Positions 51,370 through 60,909 are shown, counted from the first letter of the stretch. The stretch: DNA of 64,000 nt from Burkholderia pyrrocinia (GCF_001028665.1 NZ_CP011504.1:682001-746000); one strand, 5' to 3'. Numbers and translations are program-made. Notes: generated by a model not told the origin, from the letters alone.

Positions 51370-51645
51370 TTACTTGAAATAGCTGTGGACGACCTCGATC
51401 AGCTGCTCGGTCGCGCTGCCTTCATGCGCGTCGGGCGTGTCCGCATCGACGAGGTGCGACCGGATGTGGTCTTCCAGCACGACGGCCAGCAGGCCGTTCA
51501 TCGCGCCCCGGCAGCTCGTGATCTGCTGCAGCACGTCGTTGCAGCCGCGCTCCTCTTCGAGCGCGCGCTCGATCGCTTCGACCTGGCCCCTGATACGGCG
51601 CACGCGGTTCAGCAGCTTCTGTTTTTCGCGAACTGTGTGACTCAT
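51370..51645 (-). CDS. dmeR: RcnR/DmeR-type nickel-cobalt-responsive repressor
   Basis: 91 aa, CsoR/RcnR/FrmR family four-helix bundle. The Ni/Co ligands known in E. coli RcnR (His3, Cys35, His60, His64) are all at the same numbers here: H3, C35 (ERGCND), H60 and H64 (EDHIRSH). It binds G-tract operators without metal and lets go when Co or Ni binds. Start 51645 is just upstream of the motif. Two matching G-tracts lie in its own promoter. It is followed by dmeF, which it should repress. Confidence 0.92.
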   Translation of the reverse strand: MSHTVREKQKLLNRVRRIRGQVEAIERALEEERGCNDVLQQITSCRGAMNGLLAVVLEDHIRSHLVDADTPDAHEGSATEQLIEVVHSYFK

Positions 51646-51657
51646 CGATTGCTCCTG

Positions 51658-51714
51658 TATAGGGTGGGGGAGTATATCTTCAAAGTGTTTTCCATATAGG
51701 GTAGAGGGGGTTAT
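51658..51714. promoter_or_regulatory. Two G-tract operators for the RcnR/DmeR repressor
   Basis: TATAGGGTGGGGGAGTATA at 51658-51676 and ATATAGGGTAGAGGGGGTTAT at 51694-51714. Both have AT arms (TATA..TAT) around a G-rich core, the RcnR/DmeR operator form, and lie just upstream of the repressor start. Confidence 0.7.
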
Positions 51715-51731
51715 TTTTTCGAGATGAAGGC

Positions 51732-51760
51732 TTGTCGAAAGAAATCCGCTCGGCTAGACT
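51732..51760 (+). promoter_or_regulatory. Sigma-70-type promoter for the riboswitch transcript
   Basis: -35 TTGTCG (51732-51737), 17-bp spacer, -10 TAGACT (51755-51760). The predicted start near 51767 falls just before the GGGGAGTAGCC of the riboswitch. Confidence 0.6.
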
Positions 51761-51767
51761 TGCGTTC

Positions 51768-51875
51768 GTCTTTGGGGAGTAGCCTGCTTTCCGTCCCCCG
51801 GAAAGCGAACGCGTCAACACACTCGGCTTTCAGCCGTGGCGCGTTCGACCGAGTCGGTTTGGCGAGACCATGGGT
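51768..51875 (+). ncRNA. yybP-ykoY (manganese) riboswitch
   Basis: The leader carries the conserved blocks of this aptamer in order: TTGGGGAGTAGCC (from 51772), a stem TGCTTTCC/GGAAAGCG (51786-51810), GTCAACACACTCGG (51815-51830), a variable GC stem and GGCGAGACC (51861-51869). The E. coli mntP/alx leaders have GGGGAGUAGC, GUCAAC.UACUC and GGCAAGACC at these places. The aptamer binds Mn(II). It sits between a -35/-10 pair and a CaCA exchanger gene, a known target class. Confidence 0.8.
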
Positions 51876-51890
51876 GCATCGCGTCGTTCC

Positions 51891-51936
51891 TGGTCGGACG
51901 TCGGCGGATGCGCCATGGTTCGTCAGCGTCCGACCA
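51891..51936 (+). promoter_or_regulatory. Long hairpin, likely riboswitch expression platform
   Basis: TGGTCGGACG/CGTCCGACCA, a perfect 10-bp stem with a 26-base loop, lies between aptamer and gene. It has no T-run, so control may be of translation: the ribosome site GGAGG at 52001-52005 lies 65 bp further on. Confidence 0.55.
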
Positions 51937-52011
51937 CGGAGTCCCCATGTTCCTCCCCGCGTCCCCCCCAAGCCCCATTGCCCGCTACGCACCTGCCTGC
52001 GGAGGCGCCGC

Positions 52012-53022
52012 ATGACTTTCATGTTCCTCGAACTGGCGTTCATGCTGGTCGTCATCCTCGTGGCCGCCGAGGTCTTCACCAACGCGCTCGAACACCTCGG
52101 CGAACGTCTGAAGATTTCCGAAGGCGTGACGGGGTCGCTGTTCGCGGCGGTCGGCACCGCGCTGCCCGAAACGATGGTGCCGCTGCTCGCACTGGCCGGC
52201 GGCACGGCGAACCAGGCCGTGAACGAGGAAATCGGCGTCGGCGCGATTCTCGGCGCGCCGCTGATGCTCGCGACGCTCACCACCTTCCTGATGACGCTCG
52301 CCGTGATCCGCTCGCGCGGGCTGCGCGGCACGATCGCGCCCGAGCGTACGGGTTTCGTGCGCGACATGAACTACTTCCTCGCCGCGTTCTCGCTGGCGAC
52401 TGCGGCGATGTTCGTCCCGCACCACAACTGGGCCGTGCGCGCGCTGCTCGCCGCGATGCTGGTCGGCATCTACGTGATGTATGTCGTGATGACGTTCCGC
52501 GCGTCGAGCCAGCTTGTCGATGCCGGGCATGGCACCGAGGCGCCGCATACGATGTTCCTGGCGCGCACGGGCCTGCCGACCAACCTGGCGACCATCGCGC
52601 TGCAGTTGCTGCTCGGCGTCGCGCTGCTGGTCGGCGGTGCGAAGGGCTTCATTCACGGCGTGGAAGGCGTGTCGCACGTGCTTGGCGTATCGGCGCTGCT
52701 GCTGTCGCTGATCATCGTGCCGATTGCCACGGAATTGCCGGAGAAGGTCAACAGCGTGCTGTGGATCCGCCGCAAGAAGGACACGCTCGCGTTCGGCAAC
52801 ATCACCGGCGCGATGGTGTTCCAGGGCACGTTGCTGCCGGCGATCGGCATCATGCTGACGCCGTGGGAGCCGCGCCCCGAAGTGCTGACCGGCGTGATCG
52901 TCACGCTCGCGGCGGCGGCCTGGCTGCGCATCAATGCGCGTGCGCGCGGGCTCGCGATCTGGGCGTTGCTCGCGAACGGCGCGGGTTATGCGGGATATCT
53001 GTTCCTGACGCTGGCGCGCTGA
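52012..53022 (+). CDS. CaCA-family sodium/calcium-type cation exchanger
   Basis: 336 aa, ten or so membrane segments, with two inverted repeats carrying the cation-binding motifs SLFAAVGTALPETMVPLLALAGG and LSLIIVPIATELPEKVNSVLWI. Start ATG 52012 is fixed by GGAGG seven bases upstream. The Mn riboswitch in its leader suggests that the exchanger serves manganese (or calcium linked to manganese) export rather than sodium/calcium exchange alone. It converges with the cus operon across a long hairpin. Confidence 0.88.
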   Translation: MTFMFLELAFMLVVILVAAEVFTNALEHLGERLKISEGVTGSLFAAVGTALPETMVPLLALAGGTANQAVNEEIGVGAILGAPLMLATLTTFLMTLAVIRSRGLRGTIAPERTGFVRDMNYFLAAFSLATAAMFVPHHNWAVRALLAAMLVGIYVMYVVMTFRASSQLVDAGHGTEAPHTMFLARTGLPTNLATIALQLLLGVALLVGGAKGFIHGVEGVSHVLGVSALLLSLIIVPIATELPEKVNSVLWIRRKKDTLAFGNITGAMVFQGTLLPAIGIMLTPWEPRPEVLTGVIVTLAAAAWLRINARARGLAIWALLANGAGYAGYLFLTLAR

Positions 53023-53107
53023 CGCCCGGATCGGGCGCGCTGCCCGACAGGCGTTCGCGCGCGGACGCGGCAACGACTACCGCGTCCGTGCGACGTGCTT
53101 CGTTGTG

Positions 53108-53138
53108 CGGATGCGGGCGACAGCAATGCCCGCATCCG
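53108..53138. terminator. 11-bp stem hairpin between convergent exchanger and cus genes
   Basis: CGGATGCGGGC/GCCCGCATCCG, perfect stem with nine-base loop, in the 121-bp convergent gap. No T-run; likely bidirectional stop. Confidence 0.6.
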
Positions 53139-53143
53139 GACGA

Positions 53144-53503
53144 TCAGGATGCGTTGACGAGCTTGACGATCGTCAGCGTGCCGTTGACGTTCTCGATCCG
53201 GACCTTGACCTTGTCGCCCGCGTGAACCTGCGTGAGCATCGCGGCATCCTTCGCCTTGAACGCCATCGTCATCGGCGGCATTCCGACGTTGTCGAGTGCG
53301 CCGTGCTTCAGCGTGACCTTGCCGGTCGCGGCATCGACCTTCTTCACTTCGGCATCGGTCAGCGCGGTATGCGATGCGTCCGAGCCGTCGGACGACATCT
53401 TCATGCCCGACATGTCCATGCCGGACATTTCTCCGGCGGCAAAGGCGGGGGCGGCGAAAGCGCCGATCGCGAGAGTGGCGGCGGTAATCATCAACTTCTT
53501 CAT
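53144..53503 (-). CDS. cusF: CusF-like periplasmic copper/silver chaperone
   Basis: 119 aa. Signal peptide to APAFA; Met-rich spacer [14 protein letters not shown]-fold with ligands H67 (TLKHGA), M78 and M80 (PPMTM). As in the paralogue at 42524, the Trp of E. coli CusF is replaced, here by M75 (NVGMPPMTM). The start ATG overlaps the cusA stop by four bases. It carries Cu(I)/Ag(I) to CusB. Confidence 0.88.
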   Translation of the reverse strand: MKKLMITAATLAIGAFAAPAFAAGEMSGMDMSGMKMSSDGSDASHTALTDAEVKKVDAATGKVTLKHGALDNVGMPPMTMAFKAKDAAMLTQVHAGDKVKVRIENVNGTLTIVKLVNAS

Positions 53504-56500
53504 CGAGGTTCTCCAGTTTGGGTCGATGGCACATTCATGCCGGAAGGCACTGCAGGTGAAACTGTGGGGAAATGCCGCGCATCGCTCGCGCTTCGCACAC
53601 GACGGCGCTGAAGCAGAAGCCACGCGGCGGGAATGACGAACATCGACAGCAGCGGCGCCGTGACCATGCCGCCGACCATCGGCGCGGCGATGCGCTGCAT
53701 GACTTCGGAGCCGGCGCCGTGCCCGACCACGATCGGCACGAGGCCGGCGAGCACGACGGCGACCGTCATCGCCTTCGGCCGCACGCGCAGCACCGCGCCT
53801 TCGCGAATCGCGTCGAGCAGCAGCGCATCGGTCAGCGGTTCGCCGGCGTCGAGCCGGCGCGTCAGCGCGCCCTTCAGGTACAGCAGCATCACGACGCCGA
53901 ACTCGGCGGCCACGCCCGCGAGCGCGATGAAACCCACCGACGTCGCGACGGACACCGCGTGGCCGAGCCCCCACACGAGCCAGAAGCCGCCGACCAGCGC
54001 GAACGGCACCGTCGACATCAGCAGCAGCGCGTCGGCCGCCGAGCCGAACGTGAGGAACAGCAGCACGAAGATCACGACGAGCGTCACCGGCACGACGGTG
54101 CGCAGCGTCGCCGCCGCGCGTTCGAGATACTCGAACTGCCCCGACCACGCGATCGAATAGCCGGGCGGCAACGCGACCTGTTGCGCGACCGCCTGCTGCA
54201 TCGCGCGCACCGCCGTGTTCAGATCCGTGCCGCGGATGTCGACGTACACGTAACCCGACAGCCGCGCGTTCTCGCTGCGGATCATCGGCGGACCGTCGGC
54301 AATTGCGATGCGCGCGACGTCGCCGAGGCGGATCTGCGCACCGCGTGCCGTGACGACCGGCAGTTGCCGCAGGTTCTCGAGCGAATCGCGGATCTCGCGC
54401 GGATAGCGGATGTTGATCGGGAAACGCTCGCGCCCCGCGATCACCTCGCCGACATCGTCGCCGCCGACCGACGACGACACGACCGCCTGGATATCGGCGA
54501 CCGACAGCCCGTAGCGCGCGGCGGCGAGCCGGTCGATATCGACGTCGATGTAGCGGCCGCCGTTCAGCCGTTCCGCGAGCGCGGACGTCACGCCCGGCAC
54601 GTGCTTCACCGCCGCCTCGACCTGCGTCGCGATCGCGTCGATCCCCTTCAGGTCCGGCCCGGAGATCTTCACGCCGACCGGCGTCTTGATGCCGGTGGAC
54701 AGCATGTCGAGCCGGTTGCGGATCGGCGGCACCCACACGTTCGACAGGCCCGGCACCTTCACCGTGCGATCGAGCTCGTCGACGAGCTTCTCCGGCGTCA
54801 TGCCGGGCCGCCACGCGCTGCGCGGCTTGAAGCGGATCGTCGTCTCGAACATCTCAAGCGGCGCCGGGTCGGTCGCGGTATCGGCGCGCCCCGATTTGCC
54901 GAACACCGTGTCGACCTCGGGCACGGTCTTGATCAGCCGGTCGGTCTGCTGCAGCAGCTCGCTCGCCTTGTCGGCCGAAATACCGGGCAGCGCGGTCGGC
55001 ATGTACAGCAGGTCGCCTTCGTCGAGCGGCGGCATGAATTCGCCGCCGAGCCGCGACAACGGCACGGCCGTCAGCACGAGCGCGACGACCGCGATGCCGA
55101 TCGCGACCCACGGGCGCCGCAGCGTCGCTTCGAGCAGCGGCCGGTACAGGCGGATCAGCACGCGGTTGATCGGATTCGCGTTCTCGTGCGGAATGCGGCC
55201 GCGCACGAGATAGCCCATCAGCACGGGCACCAGCGTCACCGACAGCCCGGCGGCGGCGGCAATCGTGTAGGTCTTCGTGAACGCCAGCGGCGCGAACAGC
55301 TTGCCCTCCTGCCCTTCCAGCGAAAACACCGGAATGAACGACAACGTGATGATCAGCAGCGAGAAGAACAGCGCCGGCCCGACCTCCGCGGCCGACGCCG
55401 CGACGAGTTCCCAGCGGCGCTCGGCCGTGATTGGTTCGCCGGGATGCGCGTGGTCGTACGCCTCCAGATGCTTGTGCGCGTTCTCGATCATCACGATCGC
55501 CGCATCGATCATCGCGCCGATCGCAATCGCGATCCCGCCGAGCGACATCAGGTTCGCGTTCACGCCCTGGTAGCGCATCACGATGAACGCGGCCAGCACG
55601 CCGAGCGGCAGCGACAGGATCGCGACGAACGCGCTGCGCAGATGGAACAGGAACACCGCGCAGACGATGCCGACGATCACGAATTCCTCGATCAGCTTGT
55701 CCTTCAGGTTACCCACCGCGCGCTCGATCAGTTGCGAGCGGTCGTAAGTCGTGACGATCTCGACGCCGGGCGGCAGCGAACGCTTCAGGTCGGCCAGCTT
55801 CGCCTTCACCGCGTCGATCGTCGTGAGCGCGTTCTTGCCCGAGCGCATCACGATGACGCCGCCCGTCACCTCGCCCTGCCCGTTCAGCTCCGCGATCCCG
55901 CGCCGCATCGCCGGGCCGACCTGGATGCGCGCGACGTCGCCGAGCAGCACCGGCGTGCCTGCGTCGTCCGTGCGCAGCACGACGTGCCGGAAATCGTCGA
56001 GCGTGCGCAGGTAGCCGGACGACCGCACCATGTACTCCGACTCGGCCAGCTCGACGACCGAACCACCGGACTCCTGATTGCCCTGGCGGAGCGCGTCCGC
56101 CACCGCCGCCTGCGTGATTCCGTAAGCGCGCAGCTTGTCGGGATCGAGCACGACCTGGTACTGGCGCACCATGCCGCCGATGCTCGCGACTTCGGATACG
56201 TCCGGCACCGCTTTCAGCTCGAACTTCAGGAACCAGTCGTTGAGCGCGCGCAGTTGCCCGAGATCGTGATGGCCGGTGCGGTCGACGAGCGCGTACTCGT
56301 ACACCCAGCCGACGCCTGTCGCATCCGGCCCGAGCGACACGGTCGCGCCCGCCGGCAGCCGGGTCTGCACCTGGCTCAGGTATTCGAGCACGCGCGAACG
56401 CGCCCAGTACGGGTCGGTGCGATCGTCGAACAGCACGTAGACGAACGCGTCGCCGAACGACGAGTACGCGCGGACGGTTTTCGCGCCGGGCACGCCGAGC

Positions 56501-56718
56501 AGCGTCGTCGTCAGCGGATAGGTCACTTGATCCTCGACGACCTGCGGCGCCTTGCCCGGATACGACGCCTTCACGATCACCTGCGTGTCCGACAGGTCGG
56601 GCAACGCATCGAGCGGCGTCTGCCGCAGCGAATGAACGCCCCATGCCGCGATCAGCACGGTGGCCAGCAGCACCAGGAAGCGGTTGTGGACAGACCAGCG
56701 AATGACGCGCGCGATCAT
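53500..56718 (-). CDS. cusA: RND copper/silver efflux pump, inner-membrane subunit
   Basis: 1072 aa, 12 membrane segments and two large periplasmic loops. HME-type signatures include [15 protein letters not shown] start, proton-relay Asp in [16 protein letters not shown] and the three Cu-binding Met of CusA in [25 protein letters not shown] and [20 protein letters not shown]. Length is normal (~1047) with a small C-terminal extension. It drives Cu(I)/Ag(I) through CusB and CusC. It overlaps cusB and cusF by four bases at each end. Confidence 0.95.
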   Translation of the reverse strand: MIARVIRWSVHNRFLVLLATVLIAAWGVHSLRQTPLDALPDLSDTQVIVKASYPGKAPQVVEDQVTYPLTTTLLGVPGAKTVRAYSSFGDAFVYVLFDDRTDPYWARSRVLEYLSQVQTRLPAGATVSLGPDATGVGWVYEYALVDRTGHHDLGQLRALNDWFLKFELKAVPDVSEVASIGGMVRQYQVVLDPDKLRAYGITQAAVADALRQGNQESGGSVVELAESEYMVRSSGYLRTLDDFRHVVLRTDDAGTPVLLGDVARIQVGPAMRRGIAELNGQGEVTGGVIVMRSGKNALTTIDAVKAKLADLKRSLPPGVEIVTTYDRSQLIERAVGNLKDKLIEEFVIVGIVCAVFLFHLRSAFVAILSLPLGVLAAFIVMRYQGVNANLMSLGGIAIAIGAMIDAAIVMIENAHKHLEAYDHAHPGEPITAERRWELVAASAAEVGPALFFSLLIITLSFIPVFSLEGQEGKLFAPLAFTKTYTIAAAAGLSVTLVPVLMGYLVRGRIPHENANPINRVLIRLYRPLLEATLRRPWVAIGIAVVALVLTAVPLSRLGGEFMPPLDEGDLLYMPTALPGISADKASELLQQTDRLIKTVPEVDTVFGKSGRADTATDPAPLEMFETTIRFKPRSAWRPGMTPEKLVDELDRTVKVPGLSNVWVPPIRNRLDMLSTGIKTPVGVKISGPDLKGIDAIATQVEAAVKHVPGVTSALAERLNGGRYIDVDIDRLAAARYGLSVADIQAVVSSSVGGDDVGEVIAGRERFPINIRYPREIRDSLENLRQLPVVTARGAQIRLGDVARIAIADGPPMIRSENARLSGYVYVDIRGTDLNTAVRAMQQAVAQQVALPPGYSIAWSGQFEYLERAAATLRTVVPVTLVVIFVLLFLTFGSAADALLLMSTVPFALVGGFWLVWGLGHAVSVATSVGFIALAGVAAEFGVVMLLYLKGALTRRLDAGEPLTDALLLDAIREGAVLRVRPKAMTVAVVLAGLVPIVVGHGAGSEVMQRIAAPMVGGMVTAPLLSMFVIPAAWLLLQRRRVRSASDARHFPTVSPAVPSGMNVPSTQTGEPR

Positions 56719-58247
56719 TGCTCAGCTCCTTGCGGCTCGACCTTCGTCAGACGGTAGCCGTCGTCGGTCTGCGTGAACGCGAAATGCACGGTCTGGCCCG
56801 GCTTCACGCTCGGGAACGCCTGTGCCGACGGCTTGCCGAACGCCATCGTCATCGCGCCCCAGCCGAGCGCCGGAACGGGCTGATGCGAGAACGTGATGTC
56901 GTCGGCCGTGACCTTCTCGACCTTGCCGGTGGTTTCGTAGATCGGCGCCGCTGCTGCTGCGGACGATGCCGCCGCGCTTGCCCCCGCGGCCCGCTCCAGC
57001 TTCGGCAGCACGCTTTTCAGGCTGGCTTCCGAATCGATCAGGAACTGCCCCGATGCGACCACCGTATCGCCTTCGTTCAACCCGTCGAGCACTTCCGTGT
57101 CGCCGCCGACGTCGTTGCCCACCGTCACGGACACCGGCTGAAGCCGCCCGTCGCCGTTCTTCACGATGACGATCGTGCGCTTGCCGGTCGCGATCACCGC
57201 TTCGGACGGCACGAGCAGGCGCGAAACCGACTCCTTCGCGGCGACGCGCACGCGCATCAGCATGCCGGGCGTGAGCTTCAGCGCTGCGTTGTCGATCTCC
57301 ACGCGCGCCTGCAGCGTGCGGCTGCCGGTACTGATGCCGGGCAGCACTTCGCGGATGCGTCCGCTGAAGTGCCGCGCCGGATCGCCCGCGAACGTCGCAT
57401 CGACCGACATCCCCGGCTGCACGTTCAGCGCGAGCGCTTCCGGCACCTCGACGATCAGCCACAGCGTCGACAGCCCGGCGATCTTCGCGAGCGTCTGACC
57501 GGGCGCGACCATCGCGCCGTCCCGCACGTTCAGCTCGCTGACGACGCCGGTTTCCGGCGCGGTCAGCACGACGTGCGTCTGCGCGCGGCCAGTGCGGTCG
57601 AGATTCGCGATCATGCCGTCGGGAATCGACAGCGCCCGCATCCGCGCGCGCGACGCATCGAGCAGGCTGCCGTCCATCCCGCCGCGCTTGAGCGCGAGAT
57701 ATTCCTCCTGCGGCGCGAGCCAGTCCGGCACGAACAGCGACGCGACCGGCGCGCCCTTCGCGATGCGCTGCATCGGCGCGCGCGCATGGAGGCGATCGAT
57801 GTAACCGGTGACGCGCGACTGAACGACGTCCGCGCGCGATTCGTCGAACTGCGTGGTGCCCACCGCATCGAATCCGGCCGCCGTCTGCTGGCGTCGGACG
57901 GTCGCGTAGCGAATGCCGAGGTTCTGCTGCAGGCCCGGATCGATCCGGATGCCTGACGAACCGCCGCCTTCTTCCGCATAGACAGGCTGCAACTGCATGT
58001 CCATGAACGGCGATTTGCCCGGTTTGTCGAAGTGCTGGTTCGGCACCATCGGGTCGTGCCAGTACAACACCCTGCGGCCCGTGTTCGGATCGGTCGCGCC
58101 TGCAGCGGCGACAGCAGGCGCTGCGACCGCTGCGGCCATCCCCGCACCGCCCGCCGCATGGCGGACGCCCGCGAAATAGCCGGCGCCGAGCAGCGCCGCG
58201 CCGGCGAATGCCATCAGCGCCGCGCGCGCCAGTGATTGGTTCGTCAT
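56715..58247 (-). CDS. cusB: RND efflux periplasmic adaptor CusB with C-terminal CusF-like domain
   Basis: 510 aa. N-terminal anchor to ~35 and a metal-binding entry segment ([32 protein letters not shown], residues ~62-92, with the Met of CusB). Then barrel-sandwich and beta-barrel parts, and after an Ala-rich linker (~435) a CusF-like domain, [36 protein letters not shown], with H455, W463, M466 and M468. This keeps the Trp that both free CusF proteins lack. Start ATG 58247. The fused tail makes a built-in metal-delivery site. Confidence 0.93.
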   Translation of the reverse strand: MTNQSLARAALMAFAGAALLGAGYFAGVRHAAGGAGMAAAVAAPAVAAAGATDPNTGRRVLYWHDPMVPNQHFDKPGKSPFMDMQLQPVYAEEGGGSSGIRIDPGLQQNLGIRYATVRRQQTAAGFDAVGTTQFDESRADVVQSRVTGYIDRLHARAPMQRIAKGAPVASLFVPDWLAPQEEYLALKRGGMDGSLLDASRARMRALSIPDGMIANLDRTGRAQTHVVLTAPETGVVSELNVRDGAMVAPGQTLAKIAGLSTLWLIVEVPEALALNVQPGMSVDATFAGDPARHFSGRIREVLPGISTGSRTLQARVEIDNAALKLTPGMLMRVRVAAKESVSRLLVPSEAVIATGKRTIVIVKNGDGRLQPVSVTVGNDVGGDTEVLDGLNEGDTVVASGQFLIDSEASLKSVLPKLERAAGASAAASSAAAAAPIYETTGKVEKVTADDITFSHQPVPALGWGAMTMAFGKPSAQAFPSVKPGQTVHFAFTQTDDGYRLTKVEPQGAEQ

Positions 58248-58258
58248 GAGGTTCTCCT

Positions 58259-59551
58259 TCACTGCGCGGCGGCCAGCGTCGCCGGCACGACCTGATATTC
58301 GAGCTGCGCCCAGGTCTGCGACACGTCGCGCCTGAGATCGAGCACCTGCAACTGCGCTTCCAGTTGCGCACGCCGGGCGGCGAACGTGTCGGCAAGCGAC
58401 CCCGTGCCGGCCCGGTACGCGGCGCTGGCGAGCTGTATGCGCCGATCGGCGGCGGGCAGCAGCGACGCGCTCAGGTTCGCGATGCGTTCGCGGCCGCTCG
58501 CCAGCGTTTCGGACTGCGTGCGGATATCGGCCTGCACCTGACGCAGCGTGTCCTCGTACATCAGGCGCGCCTTCGTCGCGAGTGCGGTTTTCTCGGCGAC
58601 GTCGCGGTTCTGGCGGTTCTTGCGGTTGAGCGGCAGCGGGATCGAGACGCCGACCGACACCATGTTCGAATACGCGCCGCCGCGCTGCTGGTACGCGATT
58701 TCCCACGTCCAGTTCGGGCTGCGCTCGCTGTTCGCCACCGCGGTGTCGGCTTCGGCAACCGCGATGTCGTTCGCGGCGGCGACAAGCGCCGGTTGCGACA
58801 GGCGCAGTTCGTCCGGCGGCAGCGACGACACGAAGGATTCGGGCGCGGGCGGCGTCCCCGTCACGTCCGCAACGGGAGCCGCCGTCCAGCGGGCAAGCGC
58901 GATGAGTGCGGTGCGATATGCCTGCTGCGCCTTGAGCACCTGATCCTGCGTTTGCGCGAGCATCGCGCGGGCCTGAACGACATCGCCCGCGCTCGCCTTC
59001 GCGCCGCGATACGACGCCTGTGTCGCGTCGAGTTCATGGTTCATGTGCGCGAGCAGCGCCTGCTGAAGCGCGAGCGCCTGCTTCGCATAGACGGCGTCGA
59101 GCCACGCCGTCGCGGTCTGCCGGCGCACGGCCGCAAGCTGCACGAGATAACCCGCGCGTTCGCGGCTGACCTGCTCGTCGGCCAGCGCGGTGCGCAGCCG
59201 CCGCTTGTCGCCGGACACCCATTCCTGCTCGATGCCGATGCGGCGCATCGTCATGAAGTCCTGGCCGACGGTGAAGCGCTGCCCGCCGCTGACCGGCAGG
59301 TTGTCGATGCCGGCCTTGAGCATCGGGTCCGGCAACTGGCCGGCCTTGACGGCCGCTTCCGAGCTCGCGCGCACCGAAGCCTGCGCGGCCTGCATCGAAG
59401 CGGAACGATCGGTCGCGGACTGCAGCGCGGCGTCCAGCGTGAACGGCGACTGCTGCGCGTGAACGGCGCCTGCCACCAGCAGCGCGGCCCACAGCACGGG
59501 CGCGCGCCGACACGCACGCCGCGTGCGCGGCGTGCCGAAATCGAATGACAT
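58259..59551 (-). CDS. cusC: TolC-family outer-membrane efflux protein CusC-type
   Basis: 430 aa. Signal peptide to AGAVHA (no lipobox; contrast the lipoprotein at 44247), then two OEP repeats (FTLDAALQSATDRSASMQAAQASVRASSEAAVKAGQLPDPMLK..; SQPALVAAANDIAVAEADTAVANSERSPNW). It forms the outer-membrane channel of the CusCBA pump. Eleven bases before cusB. Confidence 0.88.
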   Translation of the reverse strand: MSFDFGTPRTRRACRRAPVLWAALLVAGAVHAQQSPFTLDAALQSATDRSASMQAAQASVRASSEAAVKAGQLPDPMLKAGIDNLPVSGGQRFTVGQDFMTMRRIGIEQEWVSGDKRRLRTALADEQVSRERAGYLVQLAAVRRQTATAWLDAVYAKQALALQQALLAHMNHELDATQASYRGAKASAGDVVQARAMLAQTQDQVLKAQQAYRTALIALARWTAAPVADVTGTPPAPESFVSSLPPDELRLSQPALVAAANDIAVAEADTAVANSERSPNWTWEIAYQQRGGAYSNMVSVGVSIPLPLNRKNRQNRDVAEKTALATKARLMYEDTLRQVQADIRTQSETLASGRERIANLSASLLPAADRRIQLASAAYRAGTGSLADTFAARRAQLEAQLQVLDLRRDVSQTWAQLEYQVVPATLAAAQ

Positions 59552-59643
59552 GGTTTAACCCCAACGTCGGAATCCATAGGGATTCCACGTCCTGAGCACA
59601 GGACGAACCTCACCGCGTGGGCGGTGAACCGGTCGGATCGGGA

Positions 59644-60030
59644 TCAGCTAATGCGTGGAGGGCGCCACAACCCGCTCGGGTCGCGGACCGGGACGGACTG
59701 CGTGTAGTGGAAGACGATCGTGCTGGCGAATGCAGCGGGGCGGCTGACGTCGGCGCGGGCGGCCGGGTGATAGAGACTGCCGAACTGGCATTGGGCCGTT
59801 ATCTTGCAGGCCATGCCCTTGGCTTTGGCCTTCGCTTTCGCGCTGCCGGCGGAGGGCGACTTCATCGAATCGCAATCGCTCATGTCGGCGGACATATTCA
59901 TGCCAGCGTCCGCTTCCATCGACATCGTGTGCTGCATCGGACATTCACCGGTCAGGCCGCTGGCTGCCAGCCCGCTGATGGGCAGCACCGCGCAAAGCAG
60001 CAACAGGATGAAGGTCCGAAGCAGTTTCAT
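59644..60030 (-). CDS. Small Met/Cys-rich exported protein, first gene of the cus operon
   Basis: 128 aa. Signal peptide MKLLRTFILLLLCAVLPISGLAASG; Met-rich part ECPMQHTMSMEADAGMNMSADMSDCDSM, Lys/Ala-rich linker, Cys pair GMACKITAQCQFG, and the end GLWRPPRIS. Shares layout and C-terminal RPPR with the first gene of the cop operon. This fits the CzcI-type small proteins that open metal-efflux operons; a part in regulation or metal buffering is inferred. Confidence 0.7.
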   Translation of the reverse strand: MKLLRTFILLLLCAVLPISGLAASGLTGECPMQHTMSMEADAGMNMSADMSDCDSMKSPSAGSAKAKAKAKGMACKITAQCQFGSLYHPAARADVSRPAAFASTIVFHYTQSVPVRDPSGLWRPPRIS

Positions 60031-60037
60031 GGTCGCG

Positions 60038-60043
60038 ATTATA
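60038..60043 (-). promoter_or_regulatory. -10 element TATAAT of the cus operon
   Basis: A perfect TATAAT ends seven bases before the ATG at 60030, so the transcript probably starts at or within a base or two of the start codon. There is no matching -35 (CGCCAC 17 bp upstream), so the promoter likely needs an activator such as the copRS-type regulator. Confidence 0.55.
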
Positions 60044-60136
60044 GCGCGGCGTTTTGCTGCGTGGCGGCACCTCGATCGCGCAAAACGGTCACGGCGCGGC
60101 GGGATGACGCGCCGTATCCGCGACCGTCGCAGCACG

Positions 60137-60772
60137 CTACCGCAACAGGTCGTCCGCCGCCAGCACGGCCTGCACGGCCGGCCGCTCGCGAACCCGCTCG
60201 TACCACGCGCGCAGCTGCGCATACCGGCTCAGGTCGATATCCGCGTTGTACACCGAGCGCATCCAGTCGGCCTTGCCCCAACCGGTCAGCGCGAACAGGT
60301 ACGCATCCGCGACGGTGAACGTGTCGCCGATAACGAACGTCTTGCCGTCGAGCTGGCGGTCGATCCATGCAAAGCGGCTGTCGAGCTTCTGCCGCACGGG
60401 CTCCACGTACTTCCCCGCCTGCATCGCGTACAGCAGCGGAACGAAGCCCTTGTGGATCTCGGTGCCGAGGAAGCTGAGCCACTCCATCAGCCGGTAGCGG
60501 GCGAGCGTGCCGTATGCGGGCGCGAGCGCGGCTTCCGGGCGCAGATCCGCGAGATACTGCGCGATCACCGGCCCTTCGCGCAGCATCGTGCCGTCGTCGA
60601 GTTCGAGCAGCGGCACGTAGCCGAGTTCGGTCATGTCGTAGTAGTTGAGTCCGCCTTCGACGACGACATGCTTGCGCGCGTCGACCTTGACGATCTCCGC
60701 ATCGATGTCGCCTTCGCGCAGTACGATGCAGATCGCCTGCGAACAGCTTCCGGGAGCGTGATAAAGCTTCAT
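60137..60772 (-). CDS. Glutathione S-transferase family protein
   Basis: 211 aa. Thioredoxin-like N domain (MKLYHAPGSCSQAICIVLREGDIDAEIVKVD with the active-site Ser in GSCS), cis-Pro in LGYVPLLELDDG and E in LREGPVIAQYLAD; all-helical C domain with FTVADAYLFALTGW. GstA/beta-class type. Start 60772 is the family Met; the frame extends upstream. Divergent from an HxlR regulator, across 137 bp, that likely controls it. Confidence 0.9.
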   Translation of the reverse strand: MKLYHAPGSCSQAICIVLREGDIDAEIVKVDARKHVVVEGGLNYYDMTELGYVPLLELDDGTMLREGPVIAQYLADLRPEAALAPAYGTLARYRLMEWLSFLGTEIHKGFVPLLYAMQAGKYVEPVRQKLDSRFAWIDRQLDGKTFVIGDTFTVADAYLFALTGWGKADWMRSVYNADIDLSRYAQLRAWYERVRERPAVQAVLAADDLLR

Positions 60773-60909
60773 GCGATTCCTTCGTTTCGTTGTCCGTGTA
60801 TCGATTCGCCGCGACGCGGGCGCTAATATCTCGCATCGGCGCATGGCTGGGAAGACGGCAGTCGTTTGTGCCGTAGTCACAAAAAATTTACCGACCAGGG
60901 TTCAGCAGG

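Noticed and set aside
51724..52011. N-terminal extension of the CaCA exchanger back to 51724
   Set aside because: It would translate the promoter and riboswitch; the GGAGG before ATG 52012 and family length fix the shorter form.
53572..56757. 1061-codon open frame antisense to cusA
   Set aside because: It is the mirror frame of a highly conserved RND pump. The Arg/His-rich low-complexity product is typical of antisense frames in GC-rich DNA.
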